Below are positions 1 to 11,170 of a DNA stretch of 64,000 nt, piece after piece. The notes beneath the pieces are model-generated. The model ran no database searches. It was not told the DNA's origin and worked only from the letters and a program-made list of their open reading frames with translations. Both the position numbers and the translations under genes were made by a program. Numbering within the stretch: position 1 is the first letter of the stretch; each line of letters starts with the position of its first letter. The DNA is from Beta vulgaris subsp. vulgaris (taxonomy: Eukaryota > Streptophyta > Magnoliopsida > Caryophyllales > Amaranthaceae): assembly GCF_026745355.1 (NCBI RefSeq), contig NC_079203.1, forward strand, positions 39,838,492 to 39,902,491, read 5' to 3'.

Positions 1-437
1 CTGTGCTACACTTCTTAATATGATCATTACTAAATACCAAACATGTTGACCCATATAATGACGTTAGTCTAACAATTGTGCTTTAGAATTTTCCATGTAA
101 CCTTAGAGGTACTCTATGGTCGCACAATTTTCAAATGCTGCTCTCTCATTGAGCCCCTCAGACATAATCATGTGAATCACATCTTGTTCAACATCTACAT
201 TCCCCTAAAATATTGATTCAAAGAAACTTAAAACAAATAATTAGGACTATACCTACTTCCCATTTAAGGTCACTAAATAAGACATGTCTTAGGCTACCTT
301 TGAAATTGAGTACCAGCATTGCCTGAAGCCCTTAAAAGTATTATAAAATCCATAAACTAGAGATTTTCATGGGATTAAATTTGTCTGCAACTTCTTTGCT
401 TCTCCTGATTGTTTATGATTTCTAATTTTTGGTACAG
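1..437. other. Presumed intron at the window edge
   Basis: AT-rich sequence with no coding exon that I can recognise. It ends in a usable acceptor (CAG at 435-437) directly before the first HBS1-like exon. It is therefore best read as the intron joining that gene to exons outside the window. Confidence 0.6.
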
Positions 438-2216
438 GTACAAGGGACCTCATCTTTTGGATTCAGTAGATTTGCTCCGTCCTCCTAGGAGAGACTATGA
501 GAAGCCTCTGCTCATGCCCATTTGTGATGTCGTGAAGACGCATACAATGGCGCAGGTTTCAGCGTGTGGTAAGTTGGAGGCTGGAGCCCTTCGAAGTGGA
601 TGTAAGGTATGTATCACTATGTGATCTGAGAACATTCTGTTTTCATTTTGAACACCTTCACCAGCTGTATCATATATCAGTTAATTGCTCGTGCTAAAAT
701 GGCTGAAGAGTAGGCAAGGATGGTGCTATGTTACACGAGAGAAGTGTGTCACAAATCTCACTCTTTTCAGTCCTCTTGTTAACCTATCTGATTGATGTCG
801 AACTTGTTGTTAAGTGCCACAGGTTTCTAGACACTTGCTTCCAAGATAATTTGTTTGACATTGATACTTCAACATGTTTGTGGTTTCTCATGGAACACAT
901 AATAGCTTATATTCTCTGTTGTTAAAATTCATGTTTGACCTTGTTTGCTTTAGCTTTTTTTACATCTTTGAGCTTCAGGCTAAGCTCTGGGAGAAATCCA
1001 TCTCTCCTCTTTATCTTTAGATTTATATTTAATAAGACATGCATTTTGATTAGGAGTGTATTCTGGTTGGAATGCTACCACAGTGCTTATCTAAAATTAA
1101 AAAACTAAGGGGTAATGAACAAGAATTTTGGGCAGATAAAAGAGGAAGATTTTTAAAAAAGGAAGATGAAGATGAATTTGATTGGTACTATGAGAACCAC
1201 TGAAAACATAGATGATATTCACGCTTTTGAGAGGCTTTGTTCTCTCCCAGATACAACTAACACTAATGGATTACTCTATAATACAAAATTACTCTCACTA
1301 ATCTGAGCTAACAGTTGTTTTCTCTCCCATCTAGTCTAATTATGCTGTACTTTATTATTATCCCTTCCTGTCATCAATGCATGCTTAACATGATGCTAGA
1401 ATGTGTGGGTCATTTGGAAGTTAGATTTCCCCTTTACACCTTGTGATCATTATTATTTATTTCTACTTGTTCATAATTCTTGATTTTGGAATGCAGGTTC
1501 TAGTTATGCCCTTGGGAGATATGGCGACAGTACGTTCCATTGAGTGCAACTCGCAACCTTGTGCCATCGCAAGAGCGGGAGAAAATGTTGCTGTTGTTCT
1601 ACAGGGCATCGACGTTAGTCACGTGATAGCAGGGGGTGTACTGTGCCATCCAGATTTTCCTGTTAGGGTTGCATCTCACTTGGAGTTGAAGATTCTTGTC
1701 TTGGATGTAAAAGTCCCGATTTTGATAGGTTCTCAGGTGAGAATCCACTGTAGATTGTGTAATTATCGCATGCCGAAAATGTGATGGTGACTTACAATAT
1801 TCTATTAAATGCAGTTGGAATTCCACATCCACCACGCGAAAGAAGTAGCTCGAGTTTTAAAAATAGTGTCGTTGCTCGACACCAAAACAGGGAAGGAGAC
1901 AAAGAAGGCACCCCGCTGTCTTGTAGCAAAGCAGAGTGCTGTTATAGAGGTGAGATTTAGCTGATACAAATTTGTTTTTGTTTTGAGTTACTTCATGAGT
2001 ACTGTCTCTTCTCTATCGAATCTGCAATCTCTTCATTCTTCGGGCCTTTCGTTTCTTTATTTTTTTTCTCTTCTATTTTTGACATTTCAGGTAGCTCTAC
2101 AACAAGCGGTTTGCGTTGAGGATTTTTCCAGTTGTAAAGCTCTTGGACGGATCTTCCTGCGTTCATCAGGAAGAACAATAGCTGTAGGTGTTGTGACTCA
2201 AGTGATGGAAGACTAA
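438..2216 (+). CDS. HBS1: HBS1-like translational GTPase, C-terminal exons (5' part outside window)
   Basis: Four exons fit GT-AG rules: 438-606, 1497-1736, 1815-1949 and 2091-2216 (stop TAA 2214-2216), giving about 223 C-terminal residues. The translation begins in beta-barrel domain 2 of an EF-1A/eRF3/HBS1-type GTPase (motifs PLLMPICDVV and VSACGKLEAGALRSG) and runs through domain 3 to ...VGVVTQVMED. HBS1 proteins partner Pelota (Dom34) to rescue stalled ribosomes in No-Go and Non-Stop decay in the cytoplasm. The wording after the GTPase domain fits HBS1 better than eRF3 or EF-1A. The G domain with P-loop and NKMD motifs must lie upstream of base 1. Nothing in the visible part is broken. 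Identity is inferred from remembered family motifs. Confidence 0.88.
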
Positions 2217-3712
2217 ATATAATACAAACAATTTTCTTGGCTGTACATTATTAGTATATCACTTTGTCCAAATAGTAGTTTGTAGGTTTTAGGCGAGTTA
2301 AGTGCGCATAGAAAATGAGAGTATTCCCCTTGGGGCTTTGGCCTTTGAGGGTTATTTTTGGAAGTCAGTTTATACGAGGTGTAAGACACCATACTACTAC
2401 TGAAATGACATACAGTGTAATTTCTATAGGATAACATCCCAATTTTTCTTCTGTAATCATCACCTGGTTGATGTTATTCTATGTTGTAATTCTAATATCT
2501 CAGTTTTGTTTCACTGTTTATACTTGAAAGTTAATTCAATATTTGAGGACTTATTTGTTTTTTCTTTTACGCCTAACTTTTTTTAAGCCTAAAAAGATAG
2601 TACGAAAACCACAAGAATAGATTTTAATTTTTTCATTGTTAGTTCTAAAATTAGCAAAATTAGTATATATGATTAATTTCAAATTTATTATAACATAGCA
2701 TTAGCCGTTATATAACTTTTAAAATCTGCAAACTGAAAATTGAAAATAAATAGTGAAAACCTACCCAGAGAGGGAGAGACATCAACCATATTGTTTTCTA
2801 TTACAATTTGGATATGGTTTGACCAAAAAGTTCAATGGAACATATTCTTTTTGCATGTTAGTTGTATGCCTTCTTTGTTTTTTTTTCTTTTTATTGAATT
2901 TTCTTATTAAAGGATATCGTTTGTTGAGTAAGTCTTCAATTGCTCCAAACAAACTCAAAGGCCATAAATATATTTTGGCGGTTGAATCATCATCTTCACT
3001 TTCACTCTTTCTAAATCTCACTATCTCCTATTATTTTATTGCACATTTATAATGGCAAATTATCCAGCAGGGGTTGTAAGCGGGATCGAAAAGTTTCTAT
3101 AAAAGACATTTCAGCAGTCAATCTTATTAAATGGTTTTGTTTTTTATCGAGGAGATGATCAATTTATCTAGAAATAAAAGGAAACTAAATTAGCGACTCA
3201 TGACATTCATAAATAAACACTTTACTATAAAATTAATATATTTATTTGATATAAAGTTTCTAAATTTTAATAATTAAGATAAAAATATTGTAAGAAGCAT
3301 GTTTAACTATAAATATCTGTGATCACATTTTTGTAAAATTTTAAAAAAACTTAATATTATCAAAGTACTACTTGATACGAATCAAAGAAGAGTTTCATAT
3401 GACTATGTTTTTTTTCTTATATATTGAGAAAATTTTAGAAGATTATATACTATTCAAAATAGTAAAAGATTCCAACTAGGAACATCAATAAGGAATGGAG
3501 GGAGAATAATAATTGATCGGAAATTAATACTCCGTCTATGTTTTTTTAATTTCCTCACTTGGAATCTTGACACTATTCACATTTGGAAAAAAAACTTCTA
3601 AATTTTTCGTAATATATAAGGTCAAACATAATCATGTGGGGTTTTGTTGGTTCTTTTCAATGAATTGGCAAACGCGCATAGTCAAAAACAGGAAAACTAA
3701 AGAAACAATGTG
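2217..3712. other. HBS1 3' UTR and AT-rich intergenic sequence
   Basis: The first 300 or so bases are likely 3' UTR. I found no canonical AATAAA close to a cleavage site. The rest is AT-rich intergenic DNA with fragments of decayed Stowaway-type ends (GGAGGGAG near 3496 and ACTCCGTC near 3530). No gene is supported. Confidence 0.5.
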
Positions 3713-3715
3713 GGG

Positions 3716-3917
3716 AGGGAGAGGTGGTAGCTCAGTGAAGTACTACCCCGAATTTCAGGGCTTTGTCCATGGTCAAATCCTCATCCCAACAATATGTTGT
3801 AGCATTTACGTCTAGGTTGTTTAGCATTGTACCCAACATTTGAGGTGGCCTGCCCTGCAGGCTAGTAGCCTAACAGAGGTTAGTTTTCGAACTAATTGTC
3901 TTTCTTAATAAAAAAAA
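3716..3917 (+). mobile_element. tRNA-derived SINE with A-rich tail
   Basis: About 200 bp beginning with a box A-like sequence (TGGTAGCTCAGTG at 3724) and a box B-like sequence (GGTCAAATCC near 3772), and ending in an A-tract at 3908-3917. Flanks resemble an old imperfect target duplication (AAAGAAACAATGTGGGG before, AAAGAAATAGTGTAGGG after). Pol III promoter boxes, poly-A tail and target duplication together define a SINE. The family is not identified. Confidence 0.65.
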
Positions 3918-4029
3918 CATAAAGAAATAGTGTAGGGTTACTATGAAGAGATCAGATTTAATTATCAAATAATCATTTGTAAAATCAAATATATATTTTC
4001 GATAAACTACTATTGCTGTATGTATATAT

Positions 4030-4321
4030 TGTCAAAGGACCAACTCAACCAAAAGCTTAAGTTGATGGTTGGGGCCCCAGGAATAGATTTATACTCTATC
4101 ACGCCCCCTCACGCAAGAGCCCTTTGGGCTTGAAGTGTGGATGCAGCACAGGTCTCCCTCAAACCCGGCGTTAAATATTCCACTTAGCAATGGAGGGGGT
4201 GATGAGATTCGAACCCGTGACCTTTATGTCACACTGGCTCTTGATACCATGTCAAAGGACCAACTCAACCAAAAGCTTAAGCTGATGGTTGGGGCCCCAG
4301 GAATAGATTTATACTCTATCA
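4030..4321 (-). mobile_element. Complete TRIM (terminal-repeat retrotransposon in miniature)
   Basis: Two 72-bp direct repeats (4030-4101 and 4250-4321), nearly identical and bounded by TG...CA, flank a 148-bp core with no coding capacity. On the minus strand the core starts right after the LTR with TGGTATCA, the match to the 3' end of initiator tRNA-Met (primer site, about 4242-4249). It ends with a purine-rich GTGAGGGGGCG before the other LTR. A 5-bp target duplication TATAT flanks it (4025-4029, 4322-4326). The interior reads in part like a DEIRTRDL peptide, a recurrent false protein in plant annotations. A second interrupted copy is at 31731. Confidence 0.85.
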
Positions 4322-5332
4322 TATATATATATGAAGTTGAAAAGTGAAGTTGTATCTTATCAGTTTCACAAATGAATCTACTATGAATTATAACCATCAA
4401 TTGATTCTAGAATATCTAAGTTACAAGTTTATGAATTCATCAATGAAATCCTAAACATTATTAAAATGATTGCTTCTAACAATATGAAACTTGTAGCTAA
4501 TTTCCTTATTACTCTATTCTGTGCTTAAAGCGAGTGATGTGTTTGTCATATTTAATTTATGATCCTATGTATATATGATAGTTAAAGACTATTTGTGTTT
4601 TTACACAAAATTCCTAAGCTAAGTCAAATTAAAATAGACTATATTACAAATTAGTGAAACTCAATCACACTTTTGAGCGGGGTCGTAAGAGAATGTGCAA
4701 ATTGGCGTGTAACATATGGCCTCTCATCTTAGATAACCAATATATTATGAAGTTCTTTATGTGTTTTAGTCACATTATCCTGAACTTAATACTTCAGATG
4801 CTTTATTTTATAAAAAAAATTGATCATAGTTATATAGAATATATATGAAAAAATATATTCTATAAATTTGTGTATAATAATTTTACTTTTAAGGCTAGTC
4901 TTTATAACCGGTTGAAAAAAAAGATTTATCAACAACCTACTAGTAGGAAGTATCATATAATGTACTCATGGATGCATCATTTAAGCATAGAAAAAAATTA
5001 CATTTGTTTAGGGGAGACGAGTCTTATATACACGTGATGTGTGCGAATGTAGATTTAAAGCAAGATTGTATTATTTTATCTAACAAACTCAAATAAAAAG
5101 TAAGAAAAATTGTTCATATAATTCCAATAAAGAAAAACTTGACATCTCTTCTATTTAGAAACATTACATAATCACGTGCATATGTAGTGGATTTATTGAT
5201 CAAATAATTTGTACATCTTTTTTTAAAATTCATGTGATTTAATTACTATGTAAGTATAAGGTATTATAGTCTTTTTCAATGGACACCAAACATCTCAAGA
5301 TTTGGTGTATAAAATACAGTTAGGGTGGGGGT
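4322..5332. other. AT-rich intergenic sequence
   Basis: No supported gene, RNA or recognisable element. Short reading frames here have no family resemblance. Confidence 0.5.
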
Positions 5333-6570
5333 CTATGGAACAAGGATAAGGGTGTAGACATGACGAGAGATAATGATTGTGTTGGAAGAGAGGTCATAAC
5401 ATCTATACCCTCGGTGACTAGCCGAAAAACCCAAGAAAACGCAAGGAATAGAGCGAGAGGGGAGAGTTTGTGAGGAGCAAAGGAGGTTAGATTGGAATAG
5501 CATCAGCAATAGAGACTCGAAGATGGTCATAGGAAGGGATTTAGTGGAAAAGAGCTTCGGTAGGAGTATGATGTGGAGAGTTTGAGTAGGCAAGATATGG
5601 AGTAAGTAAGTGGCCATATCTAAAGCATGAACCAAAAAGGAGACGGGAAGGTTTGCATGAATAAGAAGAGTGTGAAACATGTTTTTTAGGGTGTGAATTG
5701 GGTGTTCAGCTTTACCATTTTGAGAAGAAGTGTATGGACAAGAAAAGCGGAAACTCATTCCATGGAATGGGACAATATCAAATTCCCGCCCGTTATCACA
5801 TTGGAAAGCCTTAATTTCTTTTTCAAATTGGGTGTGGACATAATTTCGAAATTTCGATAAGGAGAAGACTTGTGATTTATGTTGAAGAGGAAAAACCCAA
5901 GTGTGTATAGTCATTAAGCAAGCACACATAATAGCGATGTTCATAATTGCTCTTAACAGGAAAAGTTCATAATTCAGCATGAACAATATCAAAAGCATCA
6001 ATAATATTATTTAATAATTTATTAAAAGGAGGTCTGACTTGCTTTCCTAAAGGACAAGACAGACATGAAGCATAATCCAACTGTTTATTACAAGAAATAT
6101 AACTTTGAGACCTAAGTAAGCTAAAAACCGGATCAACGGGATGACCAAAGCGATTGTGCCATGTGGATGGAGAGACAACGGAGAAAGTAACATCAGGATG
6201 AACAACGGAAGGTGGAGAGGAGGAGAAAGGATAGAGGTCCCCAACGCCATTCCATCTCGTAAGAATATTCCCCATATGATGGTCCTTCACAAAAAAAAAC
6301 CAAAAGGGTCAAACTTAATGGAGACATGATTATCACTAGCAAATTTTTGGACAGAGAAGAAGTTAGTGATAATATTAGGAGTATAAAGAACATTTTCAAG
6401 GGTGAAGGGTGGATGGGGAGGTGGTATATTGGTAGTGCCAATGCCTTTAACTGGAATACGTGAAACATAAGTACATAACCAACCAATATAAATTGAGAAT
6501 TACTCCTATCAAACAAGTTGGGAAGTGTACCTGAATTTTTGGTGAGATGAGAGGATGCACCGATATCCAT
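5333..6570 (-). pseudogene. Copia protease, pre-integrase and integrase fragment
   Basis: Frameshifted pieces. 6570-6193 starts with MDIGASSHLT, the Copia aspartic protease motif D-[IS]-G-A-[ST]-S-H. 6290-5967 has WHNRFGHP and CLSCPLGKQVRPPF, the H/C zinc-binding pre-integrase module. 6001-5333 has CDNGREFD and SQNGKAEHPIHTL of the integrase catalytic core, although the usual final glutamate context reads AEH instead of VER. The element ends at 5333 before reverse transcriptase. Confidence 0.8.
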
Positions 6571-6986
6571 ATACCACTAGTCATCGGGCTGCTACAAAGT
6601 CATAATGTCGAAAGCCTATCCAAGGTCAGTCAATTGCATGAGTTGTCCATACTCAGATGTTTGGGACGAAAAAGCTTGTTGGGGGAAAGGCCCATGCGGG
6701 CTTGGACCAAGAAGACCAGAGGAAGGACGTCGAGGCCCTGGAGTGAATTGGGCAGGATACTGGCATGGTGCAGTAGCCCAGTCGGTTGTACAGTCCACTG
6801 TTGCTGAACATGGGCCCATTGAGGCTACTACTGGGTTAGAAACCACTGGGCTTGGGCAGGTCTAGTGAGTTGTTACCGCTGGTTTGTAGGAGTAAAGGAG
6901 GATGCATGATTGGAGTGAAGCCCACCACGTCCTCCACATTTTCCCTCACGTCAATTCCCACGACCCCTACTACCTTACCTGCCACC

Positions 6987-7835
6987 TTAGTGATTGCCGC
7001 CACCGCGAGGATGGGTTGCCGGTGGTTGTCCTGGTGGAGCAGTGGTGGTGGAAGAGGCGGTAACAAGGGTTGTATCTATGTGTTCCTCTTGTTTCGTGCG
7101 CCGAGTTTCTTCAAGGAGAAGTTGAGATCGGGCATGGTTGAAGGTAGGGAGGGGATTTGCCTGTTGTATCATGGTGGCTAGGCTGTCATATTCACCCTTA
7201 GGTAAGCCATCAACTAATTGAAGAACCATCTTATTTTTCGAGATCGAGTTATCCACATTGGCTAGTTGATTCGCAAGTAATTTCAATTGCTGGCAGTATT
7301 CTGAGATATTACTAAACTGATCCAACCTAGTGTTATTAAATTGCTCCTCCAGATACACCGCAAGAGTATGTTTATTGTCATAGAAAATTTCTTCTAGACC
7401 TGGCCAAAGTTCATGAGCGGTAGCGTCGGATTTCATGATGATTTGAGAGAGATCTTTGGAGATGGTACCATAGATCCATTGGTCGACAATAGCATCAAGC
7501 CGAAGCCATGTAGGTTCATCAATGGTAGAATGGCGAGGGGCAGGAGCATTACTATGATCCCGGACATTGTAGGCACATACATGTATCCGAAAGAATTCAA
7601 CCCATGTTGCATAATGGTTGTCCTCTTGATCAAGAATTAGGGGAATAACGTTTTTTATATTACTTACAGCAAATGTTGGGTAAAAGGAAGGTGGTGGAGT
7701 AGGGTGGGGCTCATCGTAGACGGAAGGAGGAGGTTGGGGCTCATCGTAGATTGAAGGATCAGCAGCATCAGACGTGGTGAGGGATGAGGCGTGCAAGATA
7801 TGTCCGAGGAAAAAATAAGGAGGTTGTGATACCAT
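6987..7835 (-). pseudogene. Copia gag polyprotein fragment
   Basis: An open frame of 282 codons. It starts in a proline-rich leader, then has the Copia gag (UBN2-type) core, with DQEDNHYATWVEFF near residue 70, LWPGLEEIF and YCQQLKLLANQLANVD, and ends in a Gly/Pro-rich tail. The ATG at 7833-7835 overlaps the primer site, so true initiation may be further in. Gag forms the cytoplasmic retro-particle. The frame is lost before a zinc knuckle can be read. It is part of a truncated element and very likely non-functional. Confidence 0.8.
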
Positions 7836-7856
7836 GTAGAATTGTCTAATTCTACA

Positions 7857-7858
<2 letters not shown>

Positions 7859-7900
<42 letters not shown>
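7859..7900. repeat. (AT)n microsatellite
   Basis: About 20 uninterrupted AT units lying exactly between the Copia LTR stub and the plastid-derived segment. It may mark a repair junction or later expansion. Confidence 0.9.
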
Positions 7901-7903
<3 letters not shown>

Positions 7904-7904
7904 A

Positions 7905-9060
7905 AATCCACTCGAACCCGCATTTCGTTTGGTTTGGAGAGGTGTAATGGAAATAGTACGGGATGGAGCTCGAGCAAAAAGTATTGAGCTATTTCTCAAG
8001 GGAGAAGGGTCTAGGGTTAGTGTCAATTAATAAGTTGGAACAACTTCGTAAGTATATCTTTGATAGAGAAATCGAAAGGATCAAAATAAAACAAGTTTCA
8101 AATCCCAAAGGAAAATCATTTGTTGGAATTGATAAAACCTTTTCGATAAAATGAAAATTCTATATATCGTCGGGAATCCGACGTTCGTATGATTCTATTC
8201 TTTGATAAAAAGAAATAACAAAAAAGGCATGTTGCTGCCATTTTTGAAAGGATTAAAAATCAACGAAGTAATGTCTAAACCCAATGATTCAAAAAAAAAA
8301 GATAAAGATTTCCGGAACAAGGAAATACCCTTTTAATTGTTAATTGTCGCAACAATTGGATTTGGATCAAATCAGAAAATCGATTCTAAATGAGACAAAA
8401 GGGTATTTGAGACCGCTCAATAAATGAAATGCCAAAGGATTTTCTTTTGAGCTATTTGAGAGTTATTCAACTTGAGTTATGAGTATACAAATGATTTTTT
8501 TTTAGGAAATAAAGAAATGAAAAGAACTTAATTCTTAGTCTACCTCATTTTTAGATTTTATGGACTTATTTGATTGGTCAGTATAATTTAGATATACCTA
8601 ACTTTGAATCATTTTTCATGATCCGTACGAGGATAAAACCTCCTATACGTTTCCAGGGGGGGTATTGTTGATCGAATCTATCCCAATGAGCCGTCTATCG
8701 AATCGTTGCAATTGATGTTCGGTCCCGAAGAGAGGGAAGAGATTTGCAGAAAGTGGGTTTTTATGATCCGATAAAAAATCAAACTTATTTAAATGTTCCT
8801 GCCATTTTAGATTTTATTGAAAAAGGTGCTCAACCTACAGAAACTGTCTATGATATTTTAAAGAGGGCAGAGGTTTTTAAAGAATTTCGACTTAATCAAA
8901 CGAAGTTCAATTAATGAAATAAAAAACAAAGAGAATGCGGTTCTAGTTTGATAGAACTTTTTTTTCCTTTTCTATTCCTGTAGATTTTTTATGTAGTGCC
9001 AATCCAACACAAAAATTTCTTATATATTTAACTTTTCTTACTTGAATGTCAAAATCGATA
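7905..9060 (+). other. Nuclear plastid DNA insertion (rps16 intron, exon 2 and downstream spacer)
   Basis: The sequence follows the plastid rps16 group II intron from memory over several hundred bases, including TTGGAACAACTTCGTAAGTA near 8036, GTAATGTCTAAACCCAATGA near 8267 and TCCGTACGAGGATAAAACCT near 8623. It continues into exon 2 and a plastid-like spacer. Exon 1 is missing. The surrounding DNA is nuclear-type transposon sequence, so this is a NUPT, not plastid genome. The right border is unclear and could reach about 9200. Confidence 0.85.
8689..8914 (+). pseudogene. rps16: Plastid ribosomal protein S16 exon 2, nuclear copy
   Basis: About 74 codons, open to a TAA at 8912-8914, encoding the S16 body ([18 protein letters not shown], then [20 protein letters not shown], then a C-terminus ending NQTKFN). 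The protein would belong to the small subunit of the plastid ribosome. The short first exon that carries the start codon is absent and the group II intron cannot be spliced by the nuclear spliceosome, so this copy should be silent. The uninterrupted frame suggests a fairly recent transfer or weak decay. Confidence 0.85.
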
Positions 9061-9298
9061 TTGTATATATGTATTTCTCTTTATAATATTAGAATATTCT
9101 ATTCGAATAATTCTATTAATATTAAAGAAAATTTAAATATTAAAAAAGAAATTCAATTTTTTTTTTAATATTCATATATATATCACACGAATACAACCCT
9201 AATCTTAGTAGGGAAACTATATGATGATATCTATCTTTACAAGATTATACAAATAATATTTATTTGTATTGTAGCTTGTTTTCATTTTTAAGTAGCTT
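9061..9298. other. AT-rich junction sequence
   Basis: Very AT-rich sequence between the plastid-like segment and the Helitron array. It may be diverged rps16-trnQ spacer. No gene is seen. Confidence 0.4.
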
Positions 9299-9549
9299 CT
9301 AGGATAGGGCTACGCTCTAAGTAATTATATTTTTTATTTATTGATATTTACTTTGAAATAATAACACCAAATATGACTTGGTTTAGTGGTGCTGACGTTA
9401 GTACATAAATTTGAAGTCATGGGATCAAATCTTCTACAATGCATTTTCCAATTTTTTTTTATCGTATGTAAATTACACGGAGGAAAACACCCTAAGGGAG
9501 AGCGCCGGTGGTACCGTTCCTTGTTTAGGAACGTCTTTTAATATATTAA
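9299..9549 (-). mobile_element. Non-autonomous Helitron, array copy 1 (diverged)
   Basis: Starts CTAGGATAGGGCTACGCTC (3' terminus on the minus strand, weakened hairpin) and ends ...CGTCTTTTAATATATTAA. It has the same internal order as the next copies: a CTTGGTTTAGTGG block, a GGGATCAAA block and a GGGAGAGCGCC block. Most diverged of the array. Confidence 0.65.
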
Positions 9550-9808
9550 CTAGTTATTAGGCCCGAGCTATGCTCCGGGTAAGAAAAATTTTCATTTATT
9601 AATATTGTATTTTGATATGATAACACTAAATACAACTTGGTCTAGTGGTTAAAACTTTAGTACATGAACTTGAGGTCATGGGATCAAAACCTATACTATG
9701 CAATTTCTAATTTTTTTTTATTGTACATGGATTACATGAACTAAAACTCCCTAGGGAGAGCGCCACGTGGCACCGTTCCTCGTTTGCGCACGCCTTTTAA
9801 TATATTAA
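9550..9808 (-). mobile_element. Non-autonomous Helitron, array copy 2
   Basis: Minus-strand 3' end CTAGT, preceded by a GC-rich hairpin (GGCCCGAGCTATGCTCCGGG at about 9559). The 5' end stops at ...TTTTAATATATTA, abutting the CTAG of the next copy. Confidence 0.8.
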
Positions 9809-10070
9809 CTAGTTATTAGGCCCGGGCTACGCCCCGAGTAAGAAAAAATTTCATTTATTAATATAATACTTTATGATAATAACACTAAATACAACTTAGC
9901 CTAGTGGTTAAGACTATAGTATATGTACTTAAGGTATTGGGATCAAACCTTATACTATGCAATTCTAAATTTTTTTATTGACATGGATTACATGAACTAA
10001 ATCTCCCTAAGGAGAGCGCCATGTGGCACAGTTTCTTGTTTATGCACGTCTTTTAATATATTTGTATAGA
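9809..10070 (-). mobile_element. Non-autonomous Helitron, array copy 3
   Basis: CTAGTTATTAGG terminus with hairpin CCCGGGCTACGCCCCG. The 5' end is complete on the minus strand (TCTATACAAATATATTAAAA). About 262 bp with no coding capacity. Confidence 0.82.
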
Positions 10071-10079
10071 TATAGATTA

Positions 10080-10274
10080 ATAGTTATTAGGTTCGGGCTA
10101 TGCCCCAGATAAGGAAAATTGCATTTATTAACATTGAGACATTAAAACGATAACACTAAATACCAGCTGATCTAGTGATTAAGACTTTAGTATTTGAACA
10201 TGATGTCACGGGATCAACGACTATACTATCATTAGGGAGAGCATCACGTGACACCGTTCCTTGATTATGAACGC
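10080..10274 (-). mobile_element. Non-autonomous Helitron, array copy 4 (truncated)
   Basis: Begins ATAGTTATTAGG (terminal C mutated) and follows the family to the ...CACCGTTCCTTGATTATGAACG block, where it joins the start of a MITE at about 10275. Confidence 0.7.
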
Positions 10275-10305
10275 TTGTAAGAGATCGCCTACTTTTAAAT
10301 TAAAA

Positions 10306-10567
10306 CTAGTTATTAGGCCCGGACTATGCCCCCAGTAATAAAAAACTTTCATTTATTAATATAATACTTTATGATAATAACACTAAATACAACTTAGCCT
10401 AGTGGTTAAAACTTTAGTATACGTACTTGAGGTCTTAGGATCAAAACCTATACTATGCAATTTCTTAATCTTTTTTTTATTGATTACATGAACTAAAAAC
10501 TCCCTAGGGAGAGCCCCACGTGGCACAGTTTCTTGTTTTCGCACGCCTTTTAATATATTTGTATAGA
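10306..10567 (-). mobile_element. Non-autonomous Helitron, array copy 5 (borders confirmed by empty site)
   Basis: CTAG at 10306 and TATAGA ending at 10567, inserted between A (10305) and T (10568). This is the classic Helitron A|T target. The uninterrupted MITE at 25715 reads TTAAAA-TTAGAC across this point. A GC hairpin lies about 12 bp inside the 3' end. Confidence 0.9.
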
Positions 10568-10683
10568 TTAGGCAATGGTAAGCCCAATATTAAAAAGAAA
10601 ATTAGCCCGATAGTGACTACGTTAATTTCTTTTGGTCGATAGTTTAATTCATTTAGTGACTAAAGTCTACTTTTACATTAAAA

Positions 10684-11170
10684 CTAGTGAGTGTCCGGGG
10701 AGATGCTCCGAGTTGTTACTTTTCGTAACTTTTTTTTTCAAGTTAGGACAAATTGACGTATTGACATGATAAGTAATTGTATGATTTTTGAAAAATAATC
10801 CCTTTAAAATTTGGGGATGAAAGCAATAACTTAACTTTCTACATGGAATTGAAGTTAAGAGTTTATGTCTATAATAGTCTTGTTGTTATCATAAAAATGT
10901 TAGCTATCTAACTACTTGTGATCTTTTAATGAGATATATTAATAAGACCTTATGATATTTTATTTTGAAATACTAAACAACAGTGTTATGTTGGATTAAT
11001 AGTTAAGCTTTCACTTTTCATTTCAAAGTTCGCGTGATCGATTCCTTGTAATTACACATTATTATTTTTTAAAGTGAGGGTTTGACTTGAAGTATTGAAT
11101 TAGAGCCTAGAGGAGAGTGCCACGTAGCACACAAACTTTTTATGAACGTCTTTTAATATATTAGTATAGA
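10684..11170 (-). mobile_element. Non-autonomous Helitron, array copy 6 (487 bp subfamily)
   Basis: CTAGTGAGTGTCCGGGGAG at the 3' end (minus strand) and TAGTATAGA at the 5' end, between A (10683) and T (11171). The empty site again matches the MITE at 25715. Longer and more diverged inside than the neighbouring copies, so probably a different subfamily. Confidence 0.85.

Larger units (their letters stand above)
5333..7835 (-). mobile_element. Truncated Ty1/Copia retrotransposon (gag to integrase)
   Basis: Reads on the minus strand from a primer-binding site (TGGTATCA at about 7827-7834) through gag, protease and integrase. It stops abruptly at about 5333, with reverse transcriptase, RNase H and the 3' LTR missing. 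Only a stub of the 5' LTR remains above 7835 before an (AT)n tract. Several frameshifts separate the pieces, so it cannot be autonomous. Confidence 0.85.

Noticed and set aside
409..437. Extension of the first HBS1 exon upstream
   Set aside because: The frame is open but non-homologous, and a CAG acceptor at 435-437 fits the family sequence better.
4135..4347. Frame with DEIRTRDL peptide
   Set aside because: It lies across the TRIM core and LTR. The peptide is a recurrent product of this repeat, not a gene.
7963..8154. 63-codon frame in the plastid-like segment
   Set aside because: It is within the rps16 group II intron; no protein is known there.
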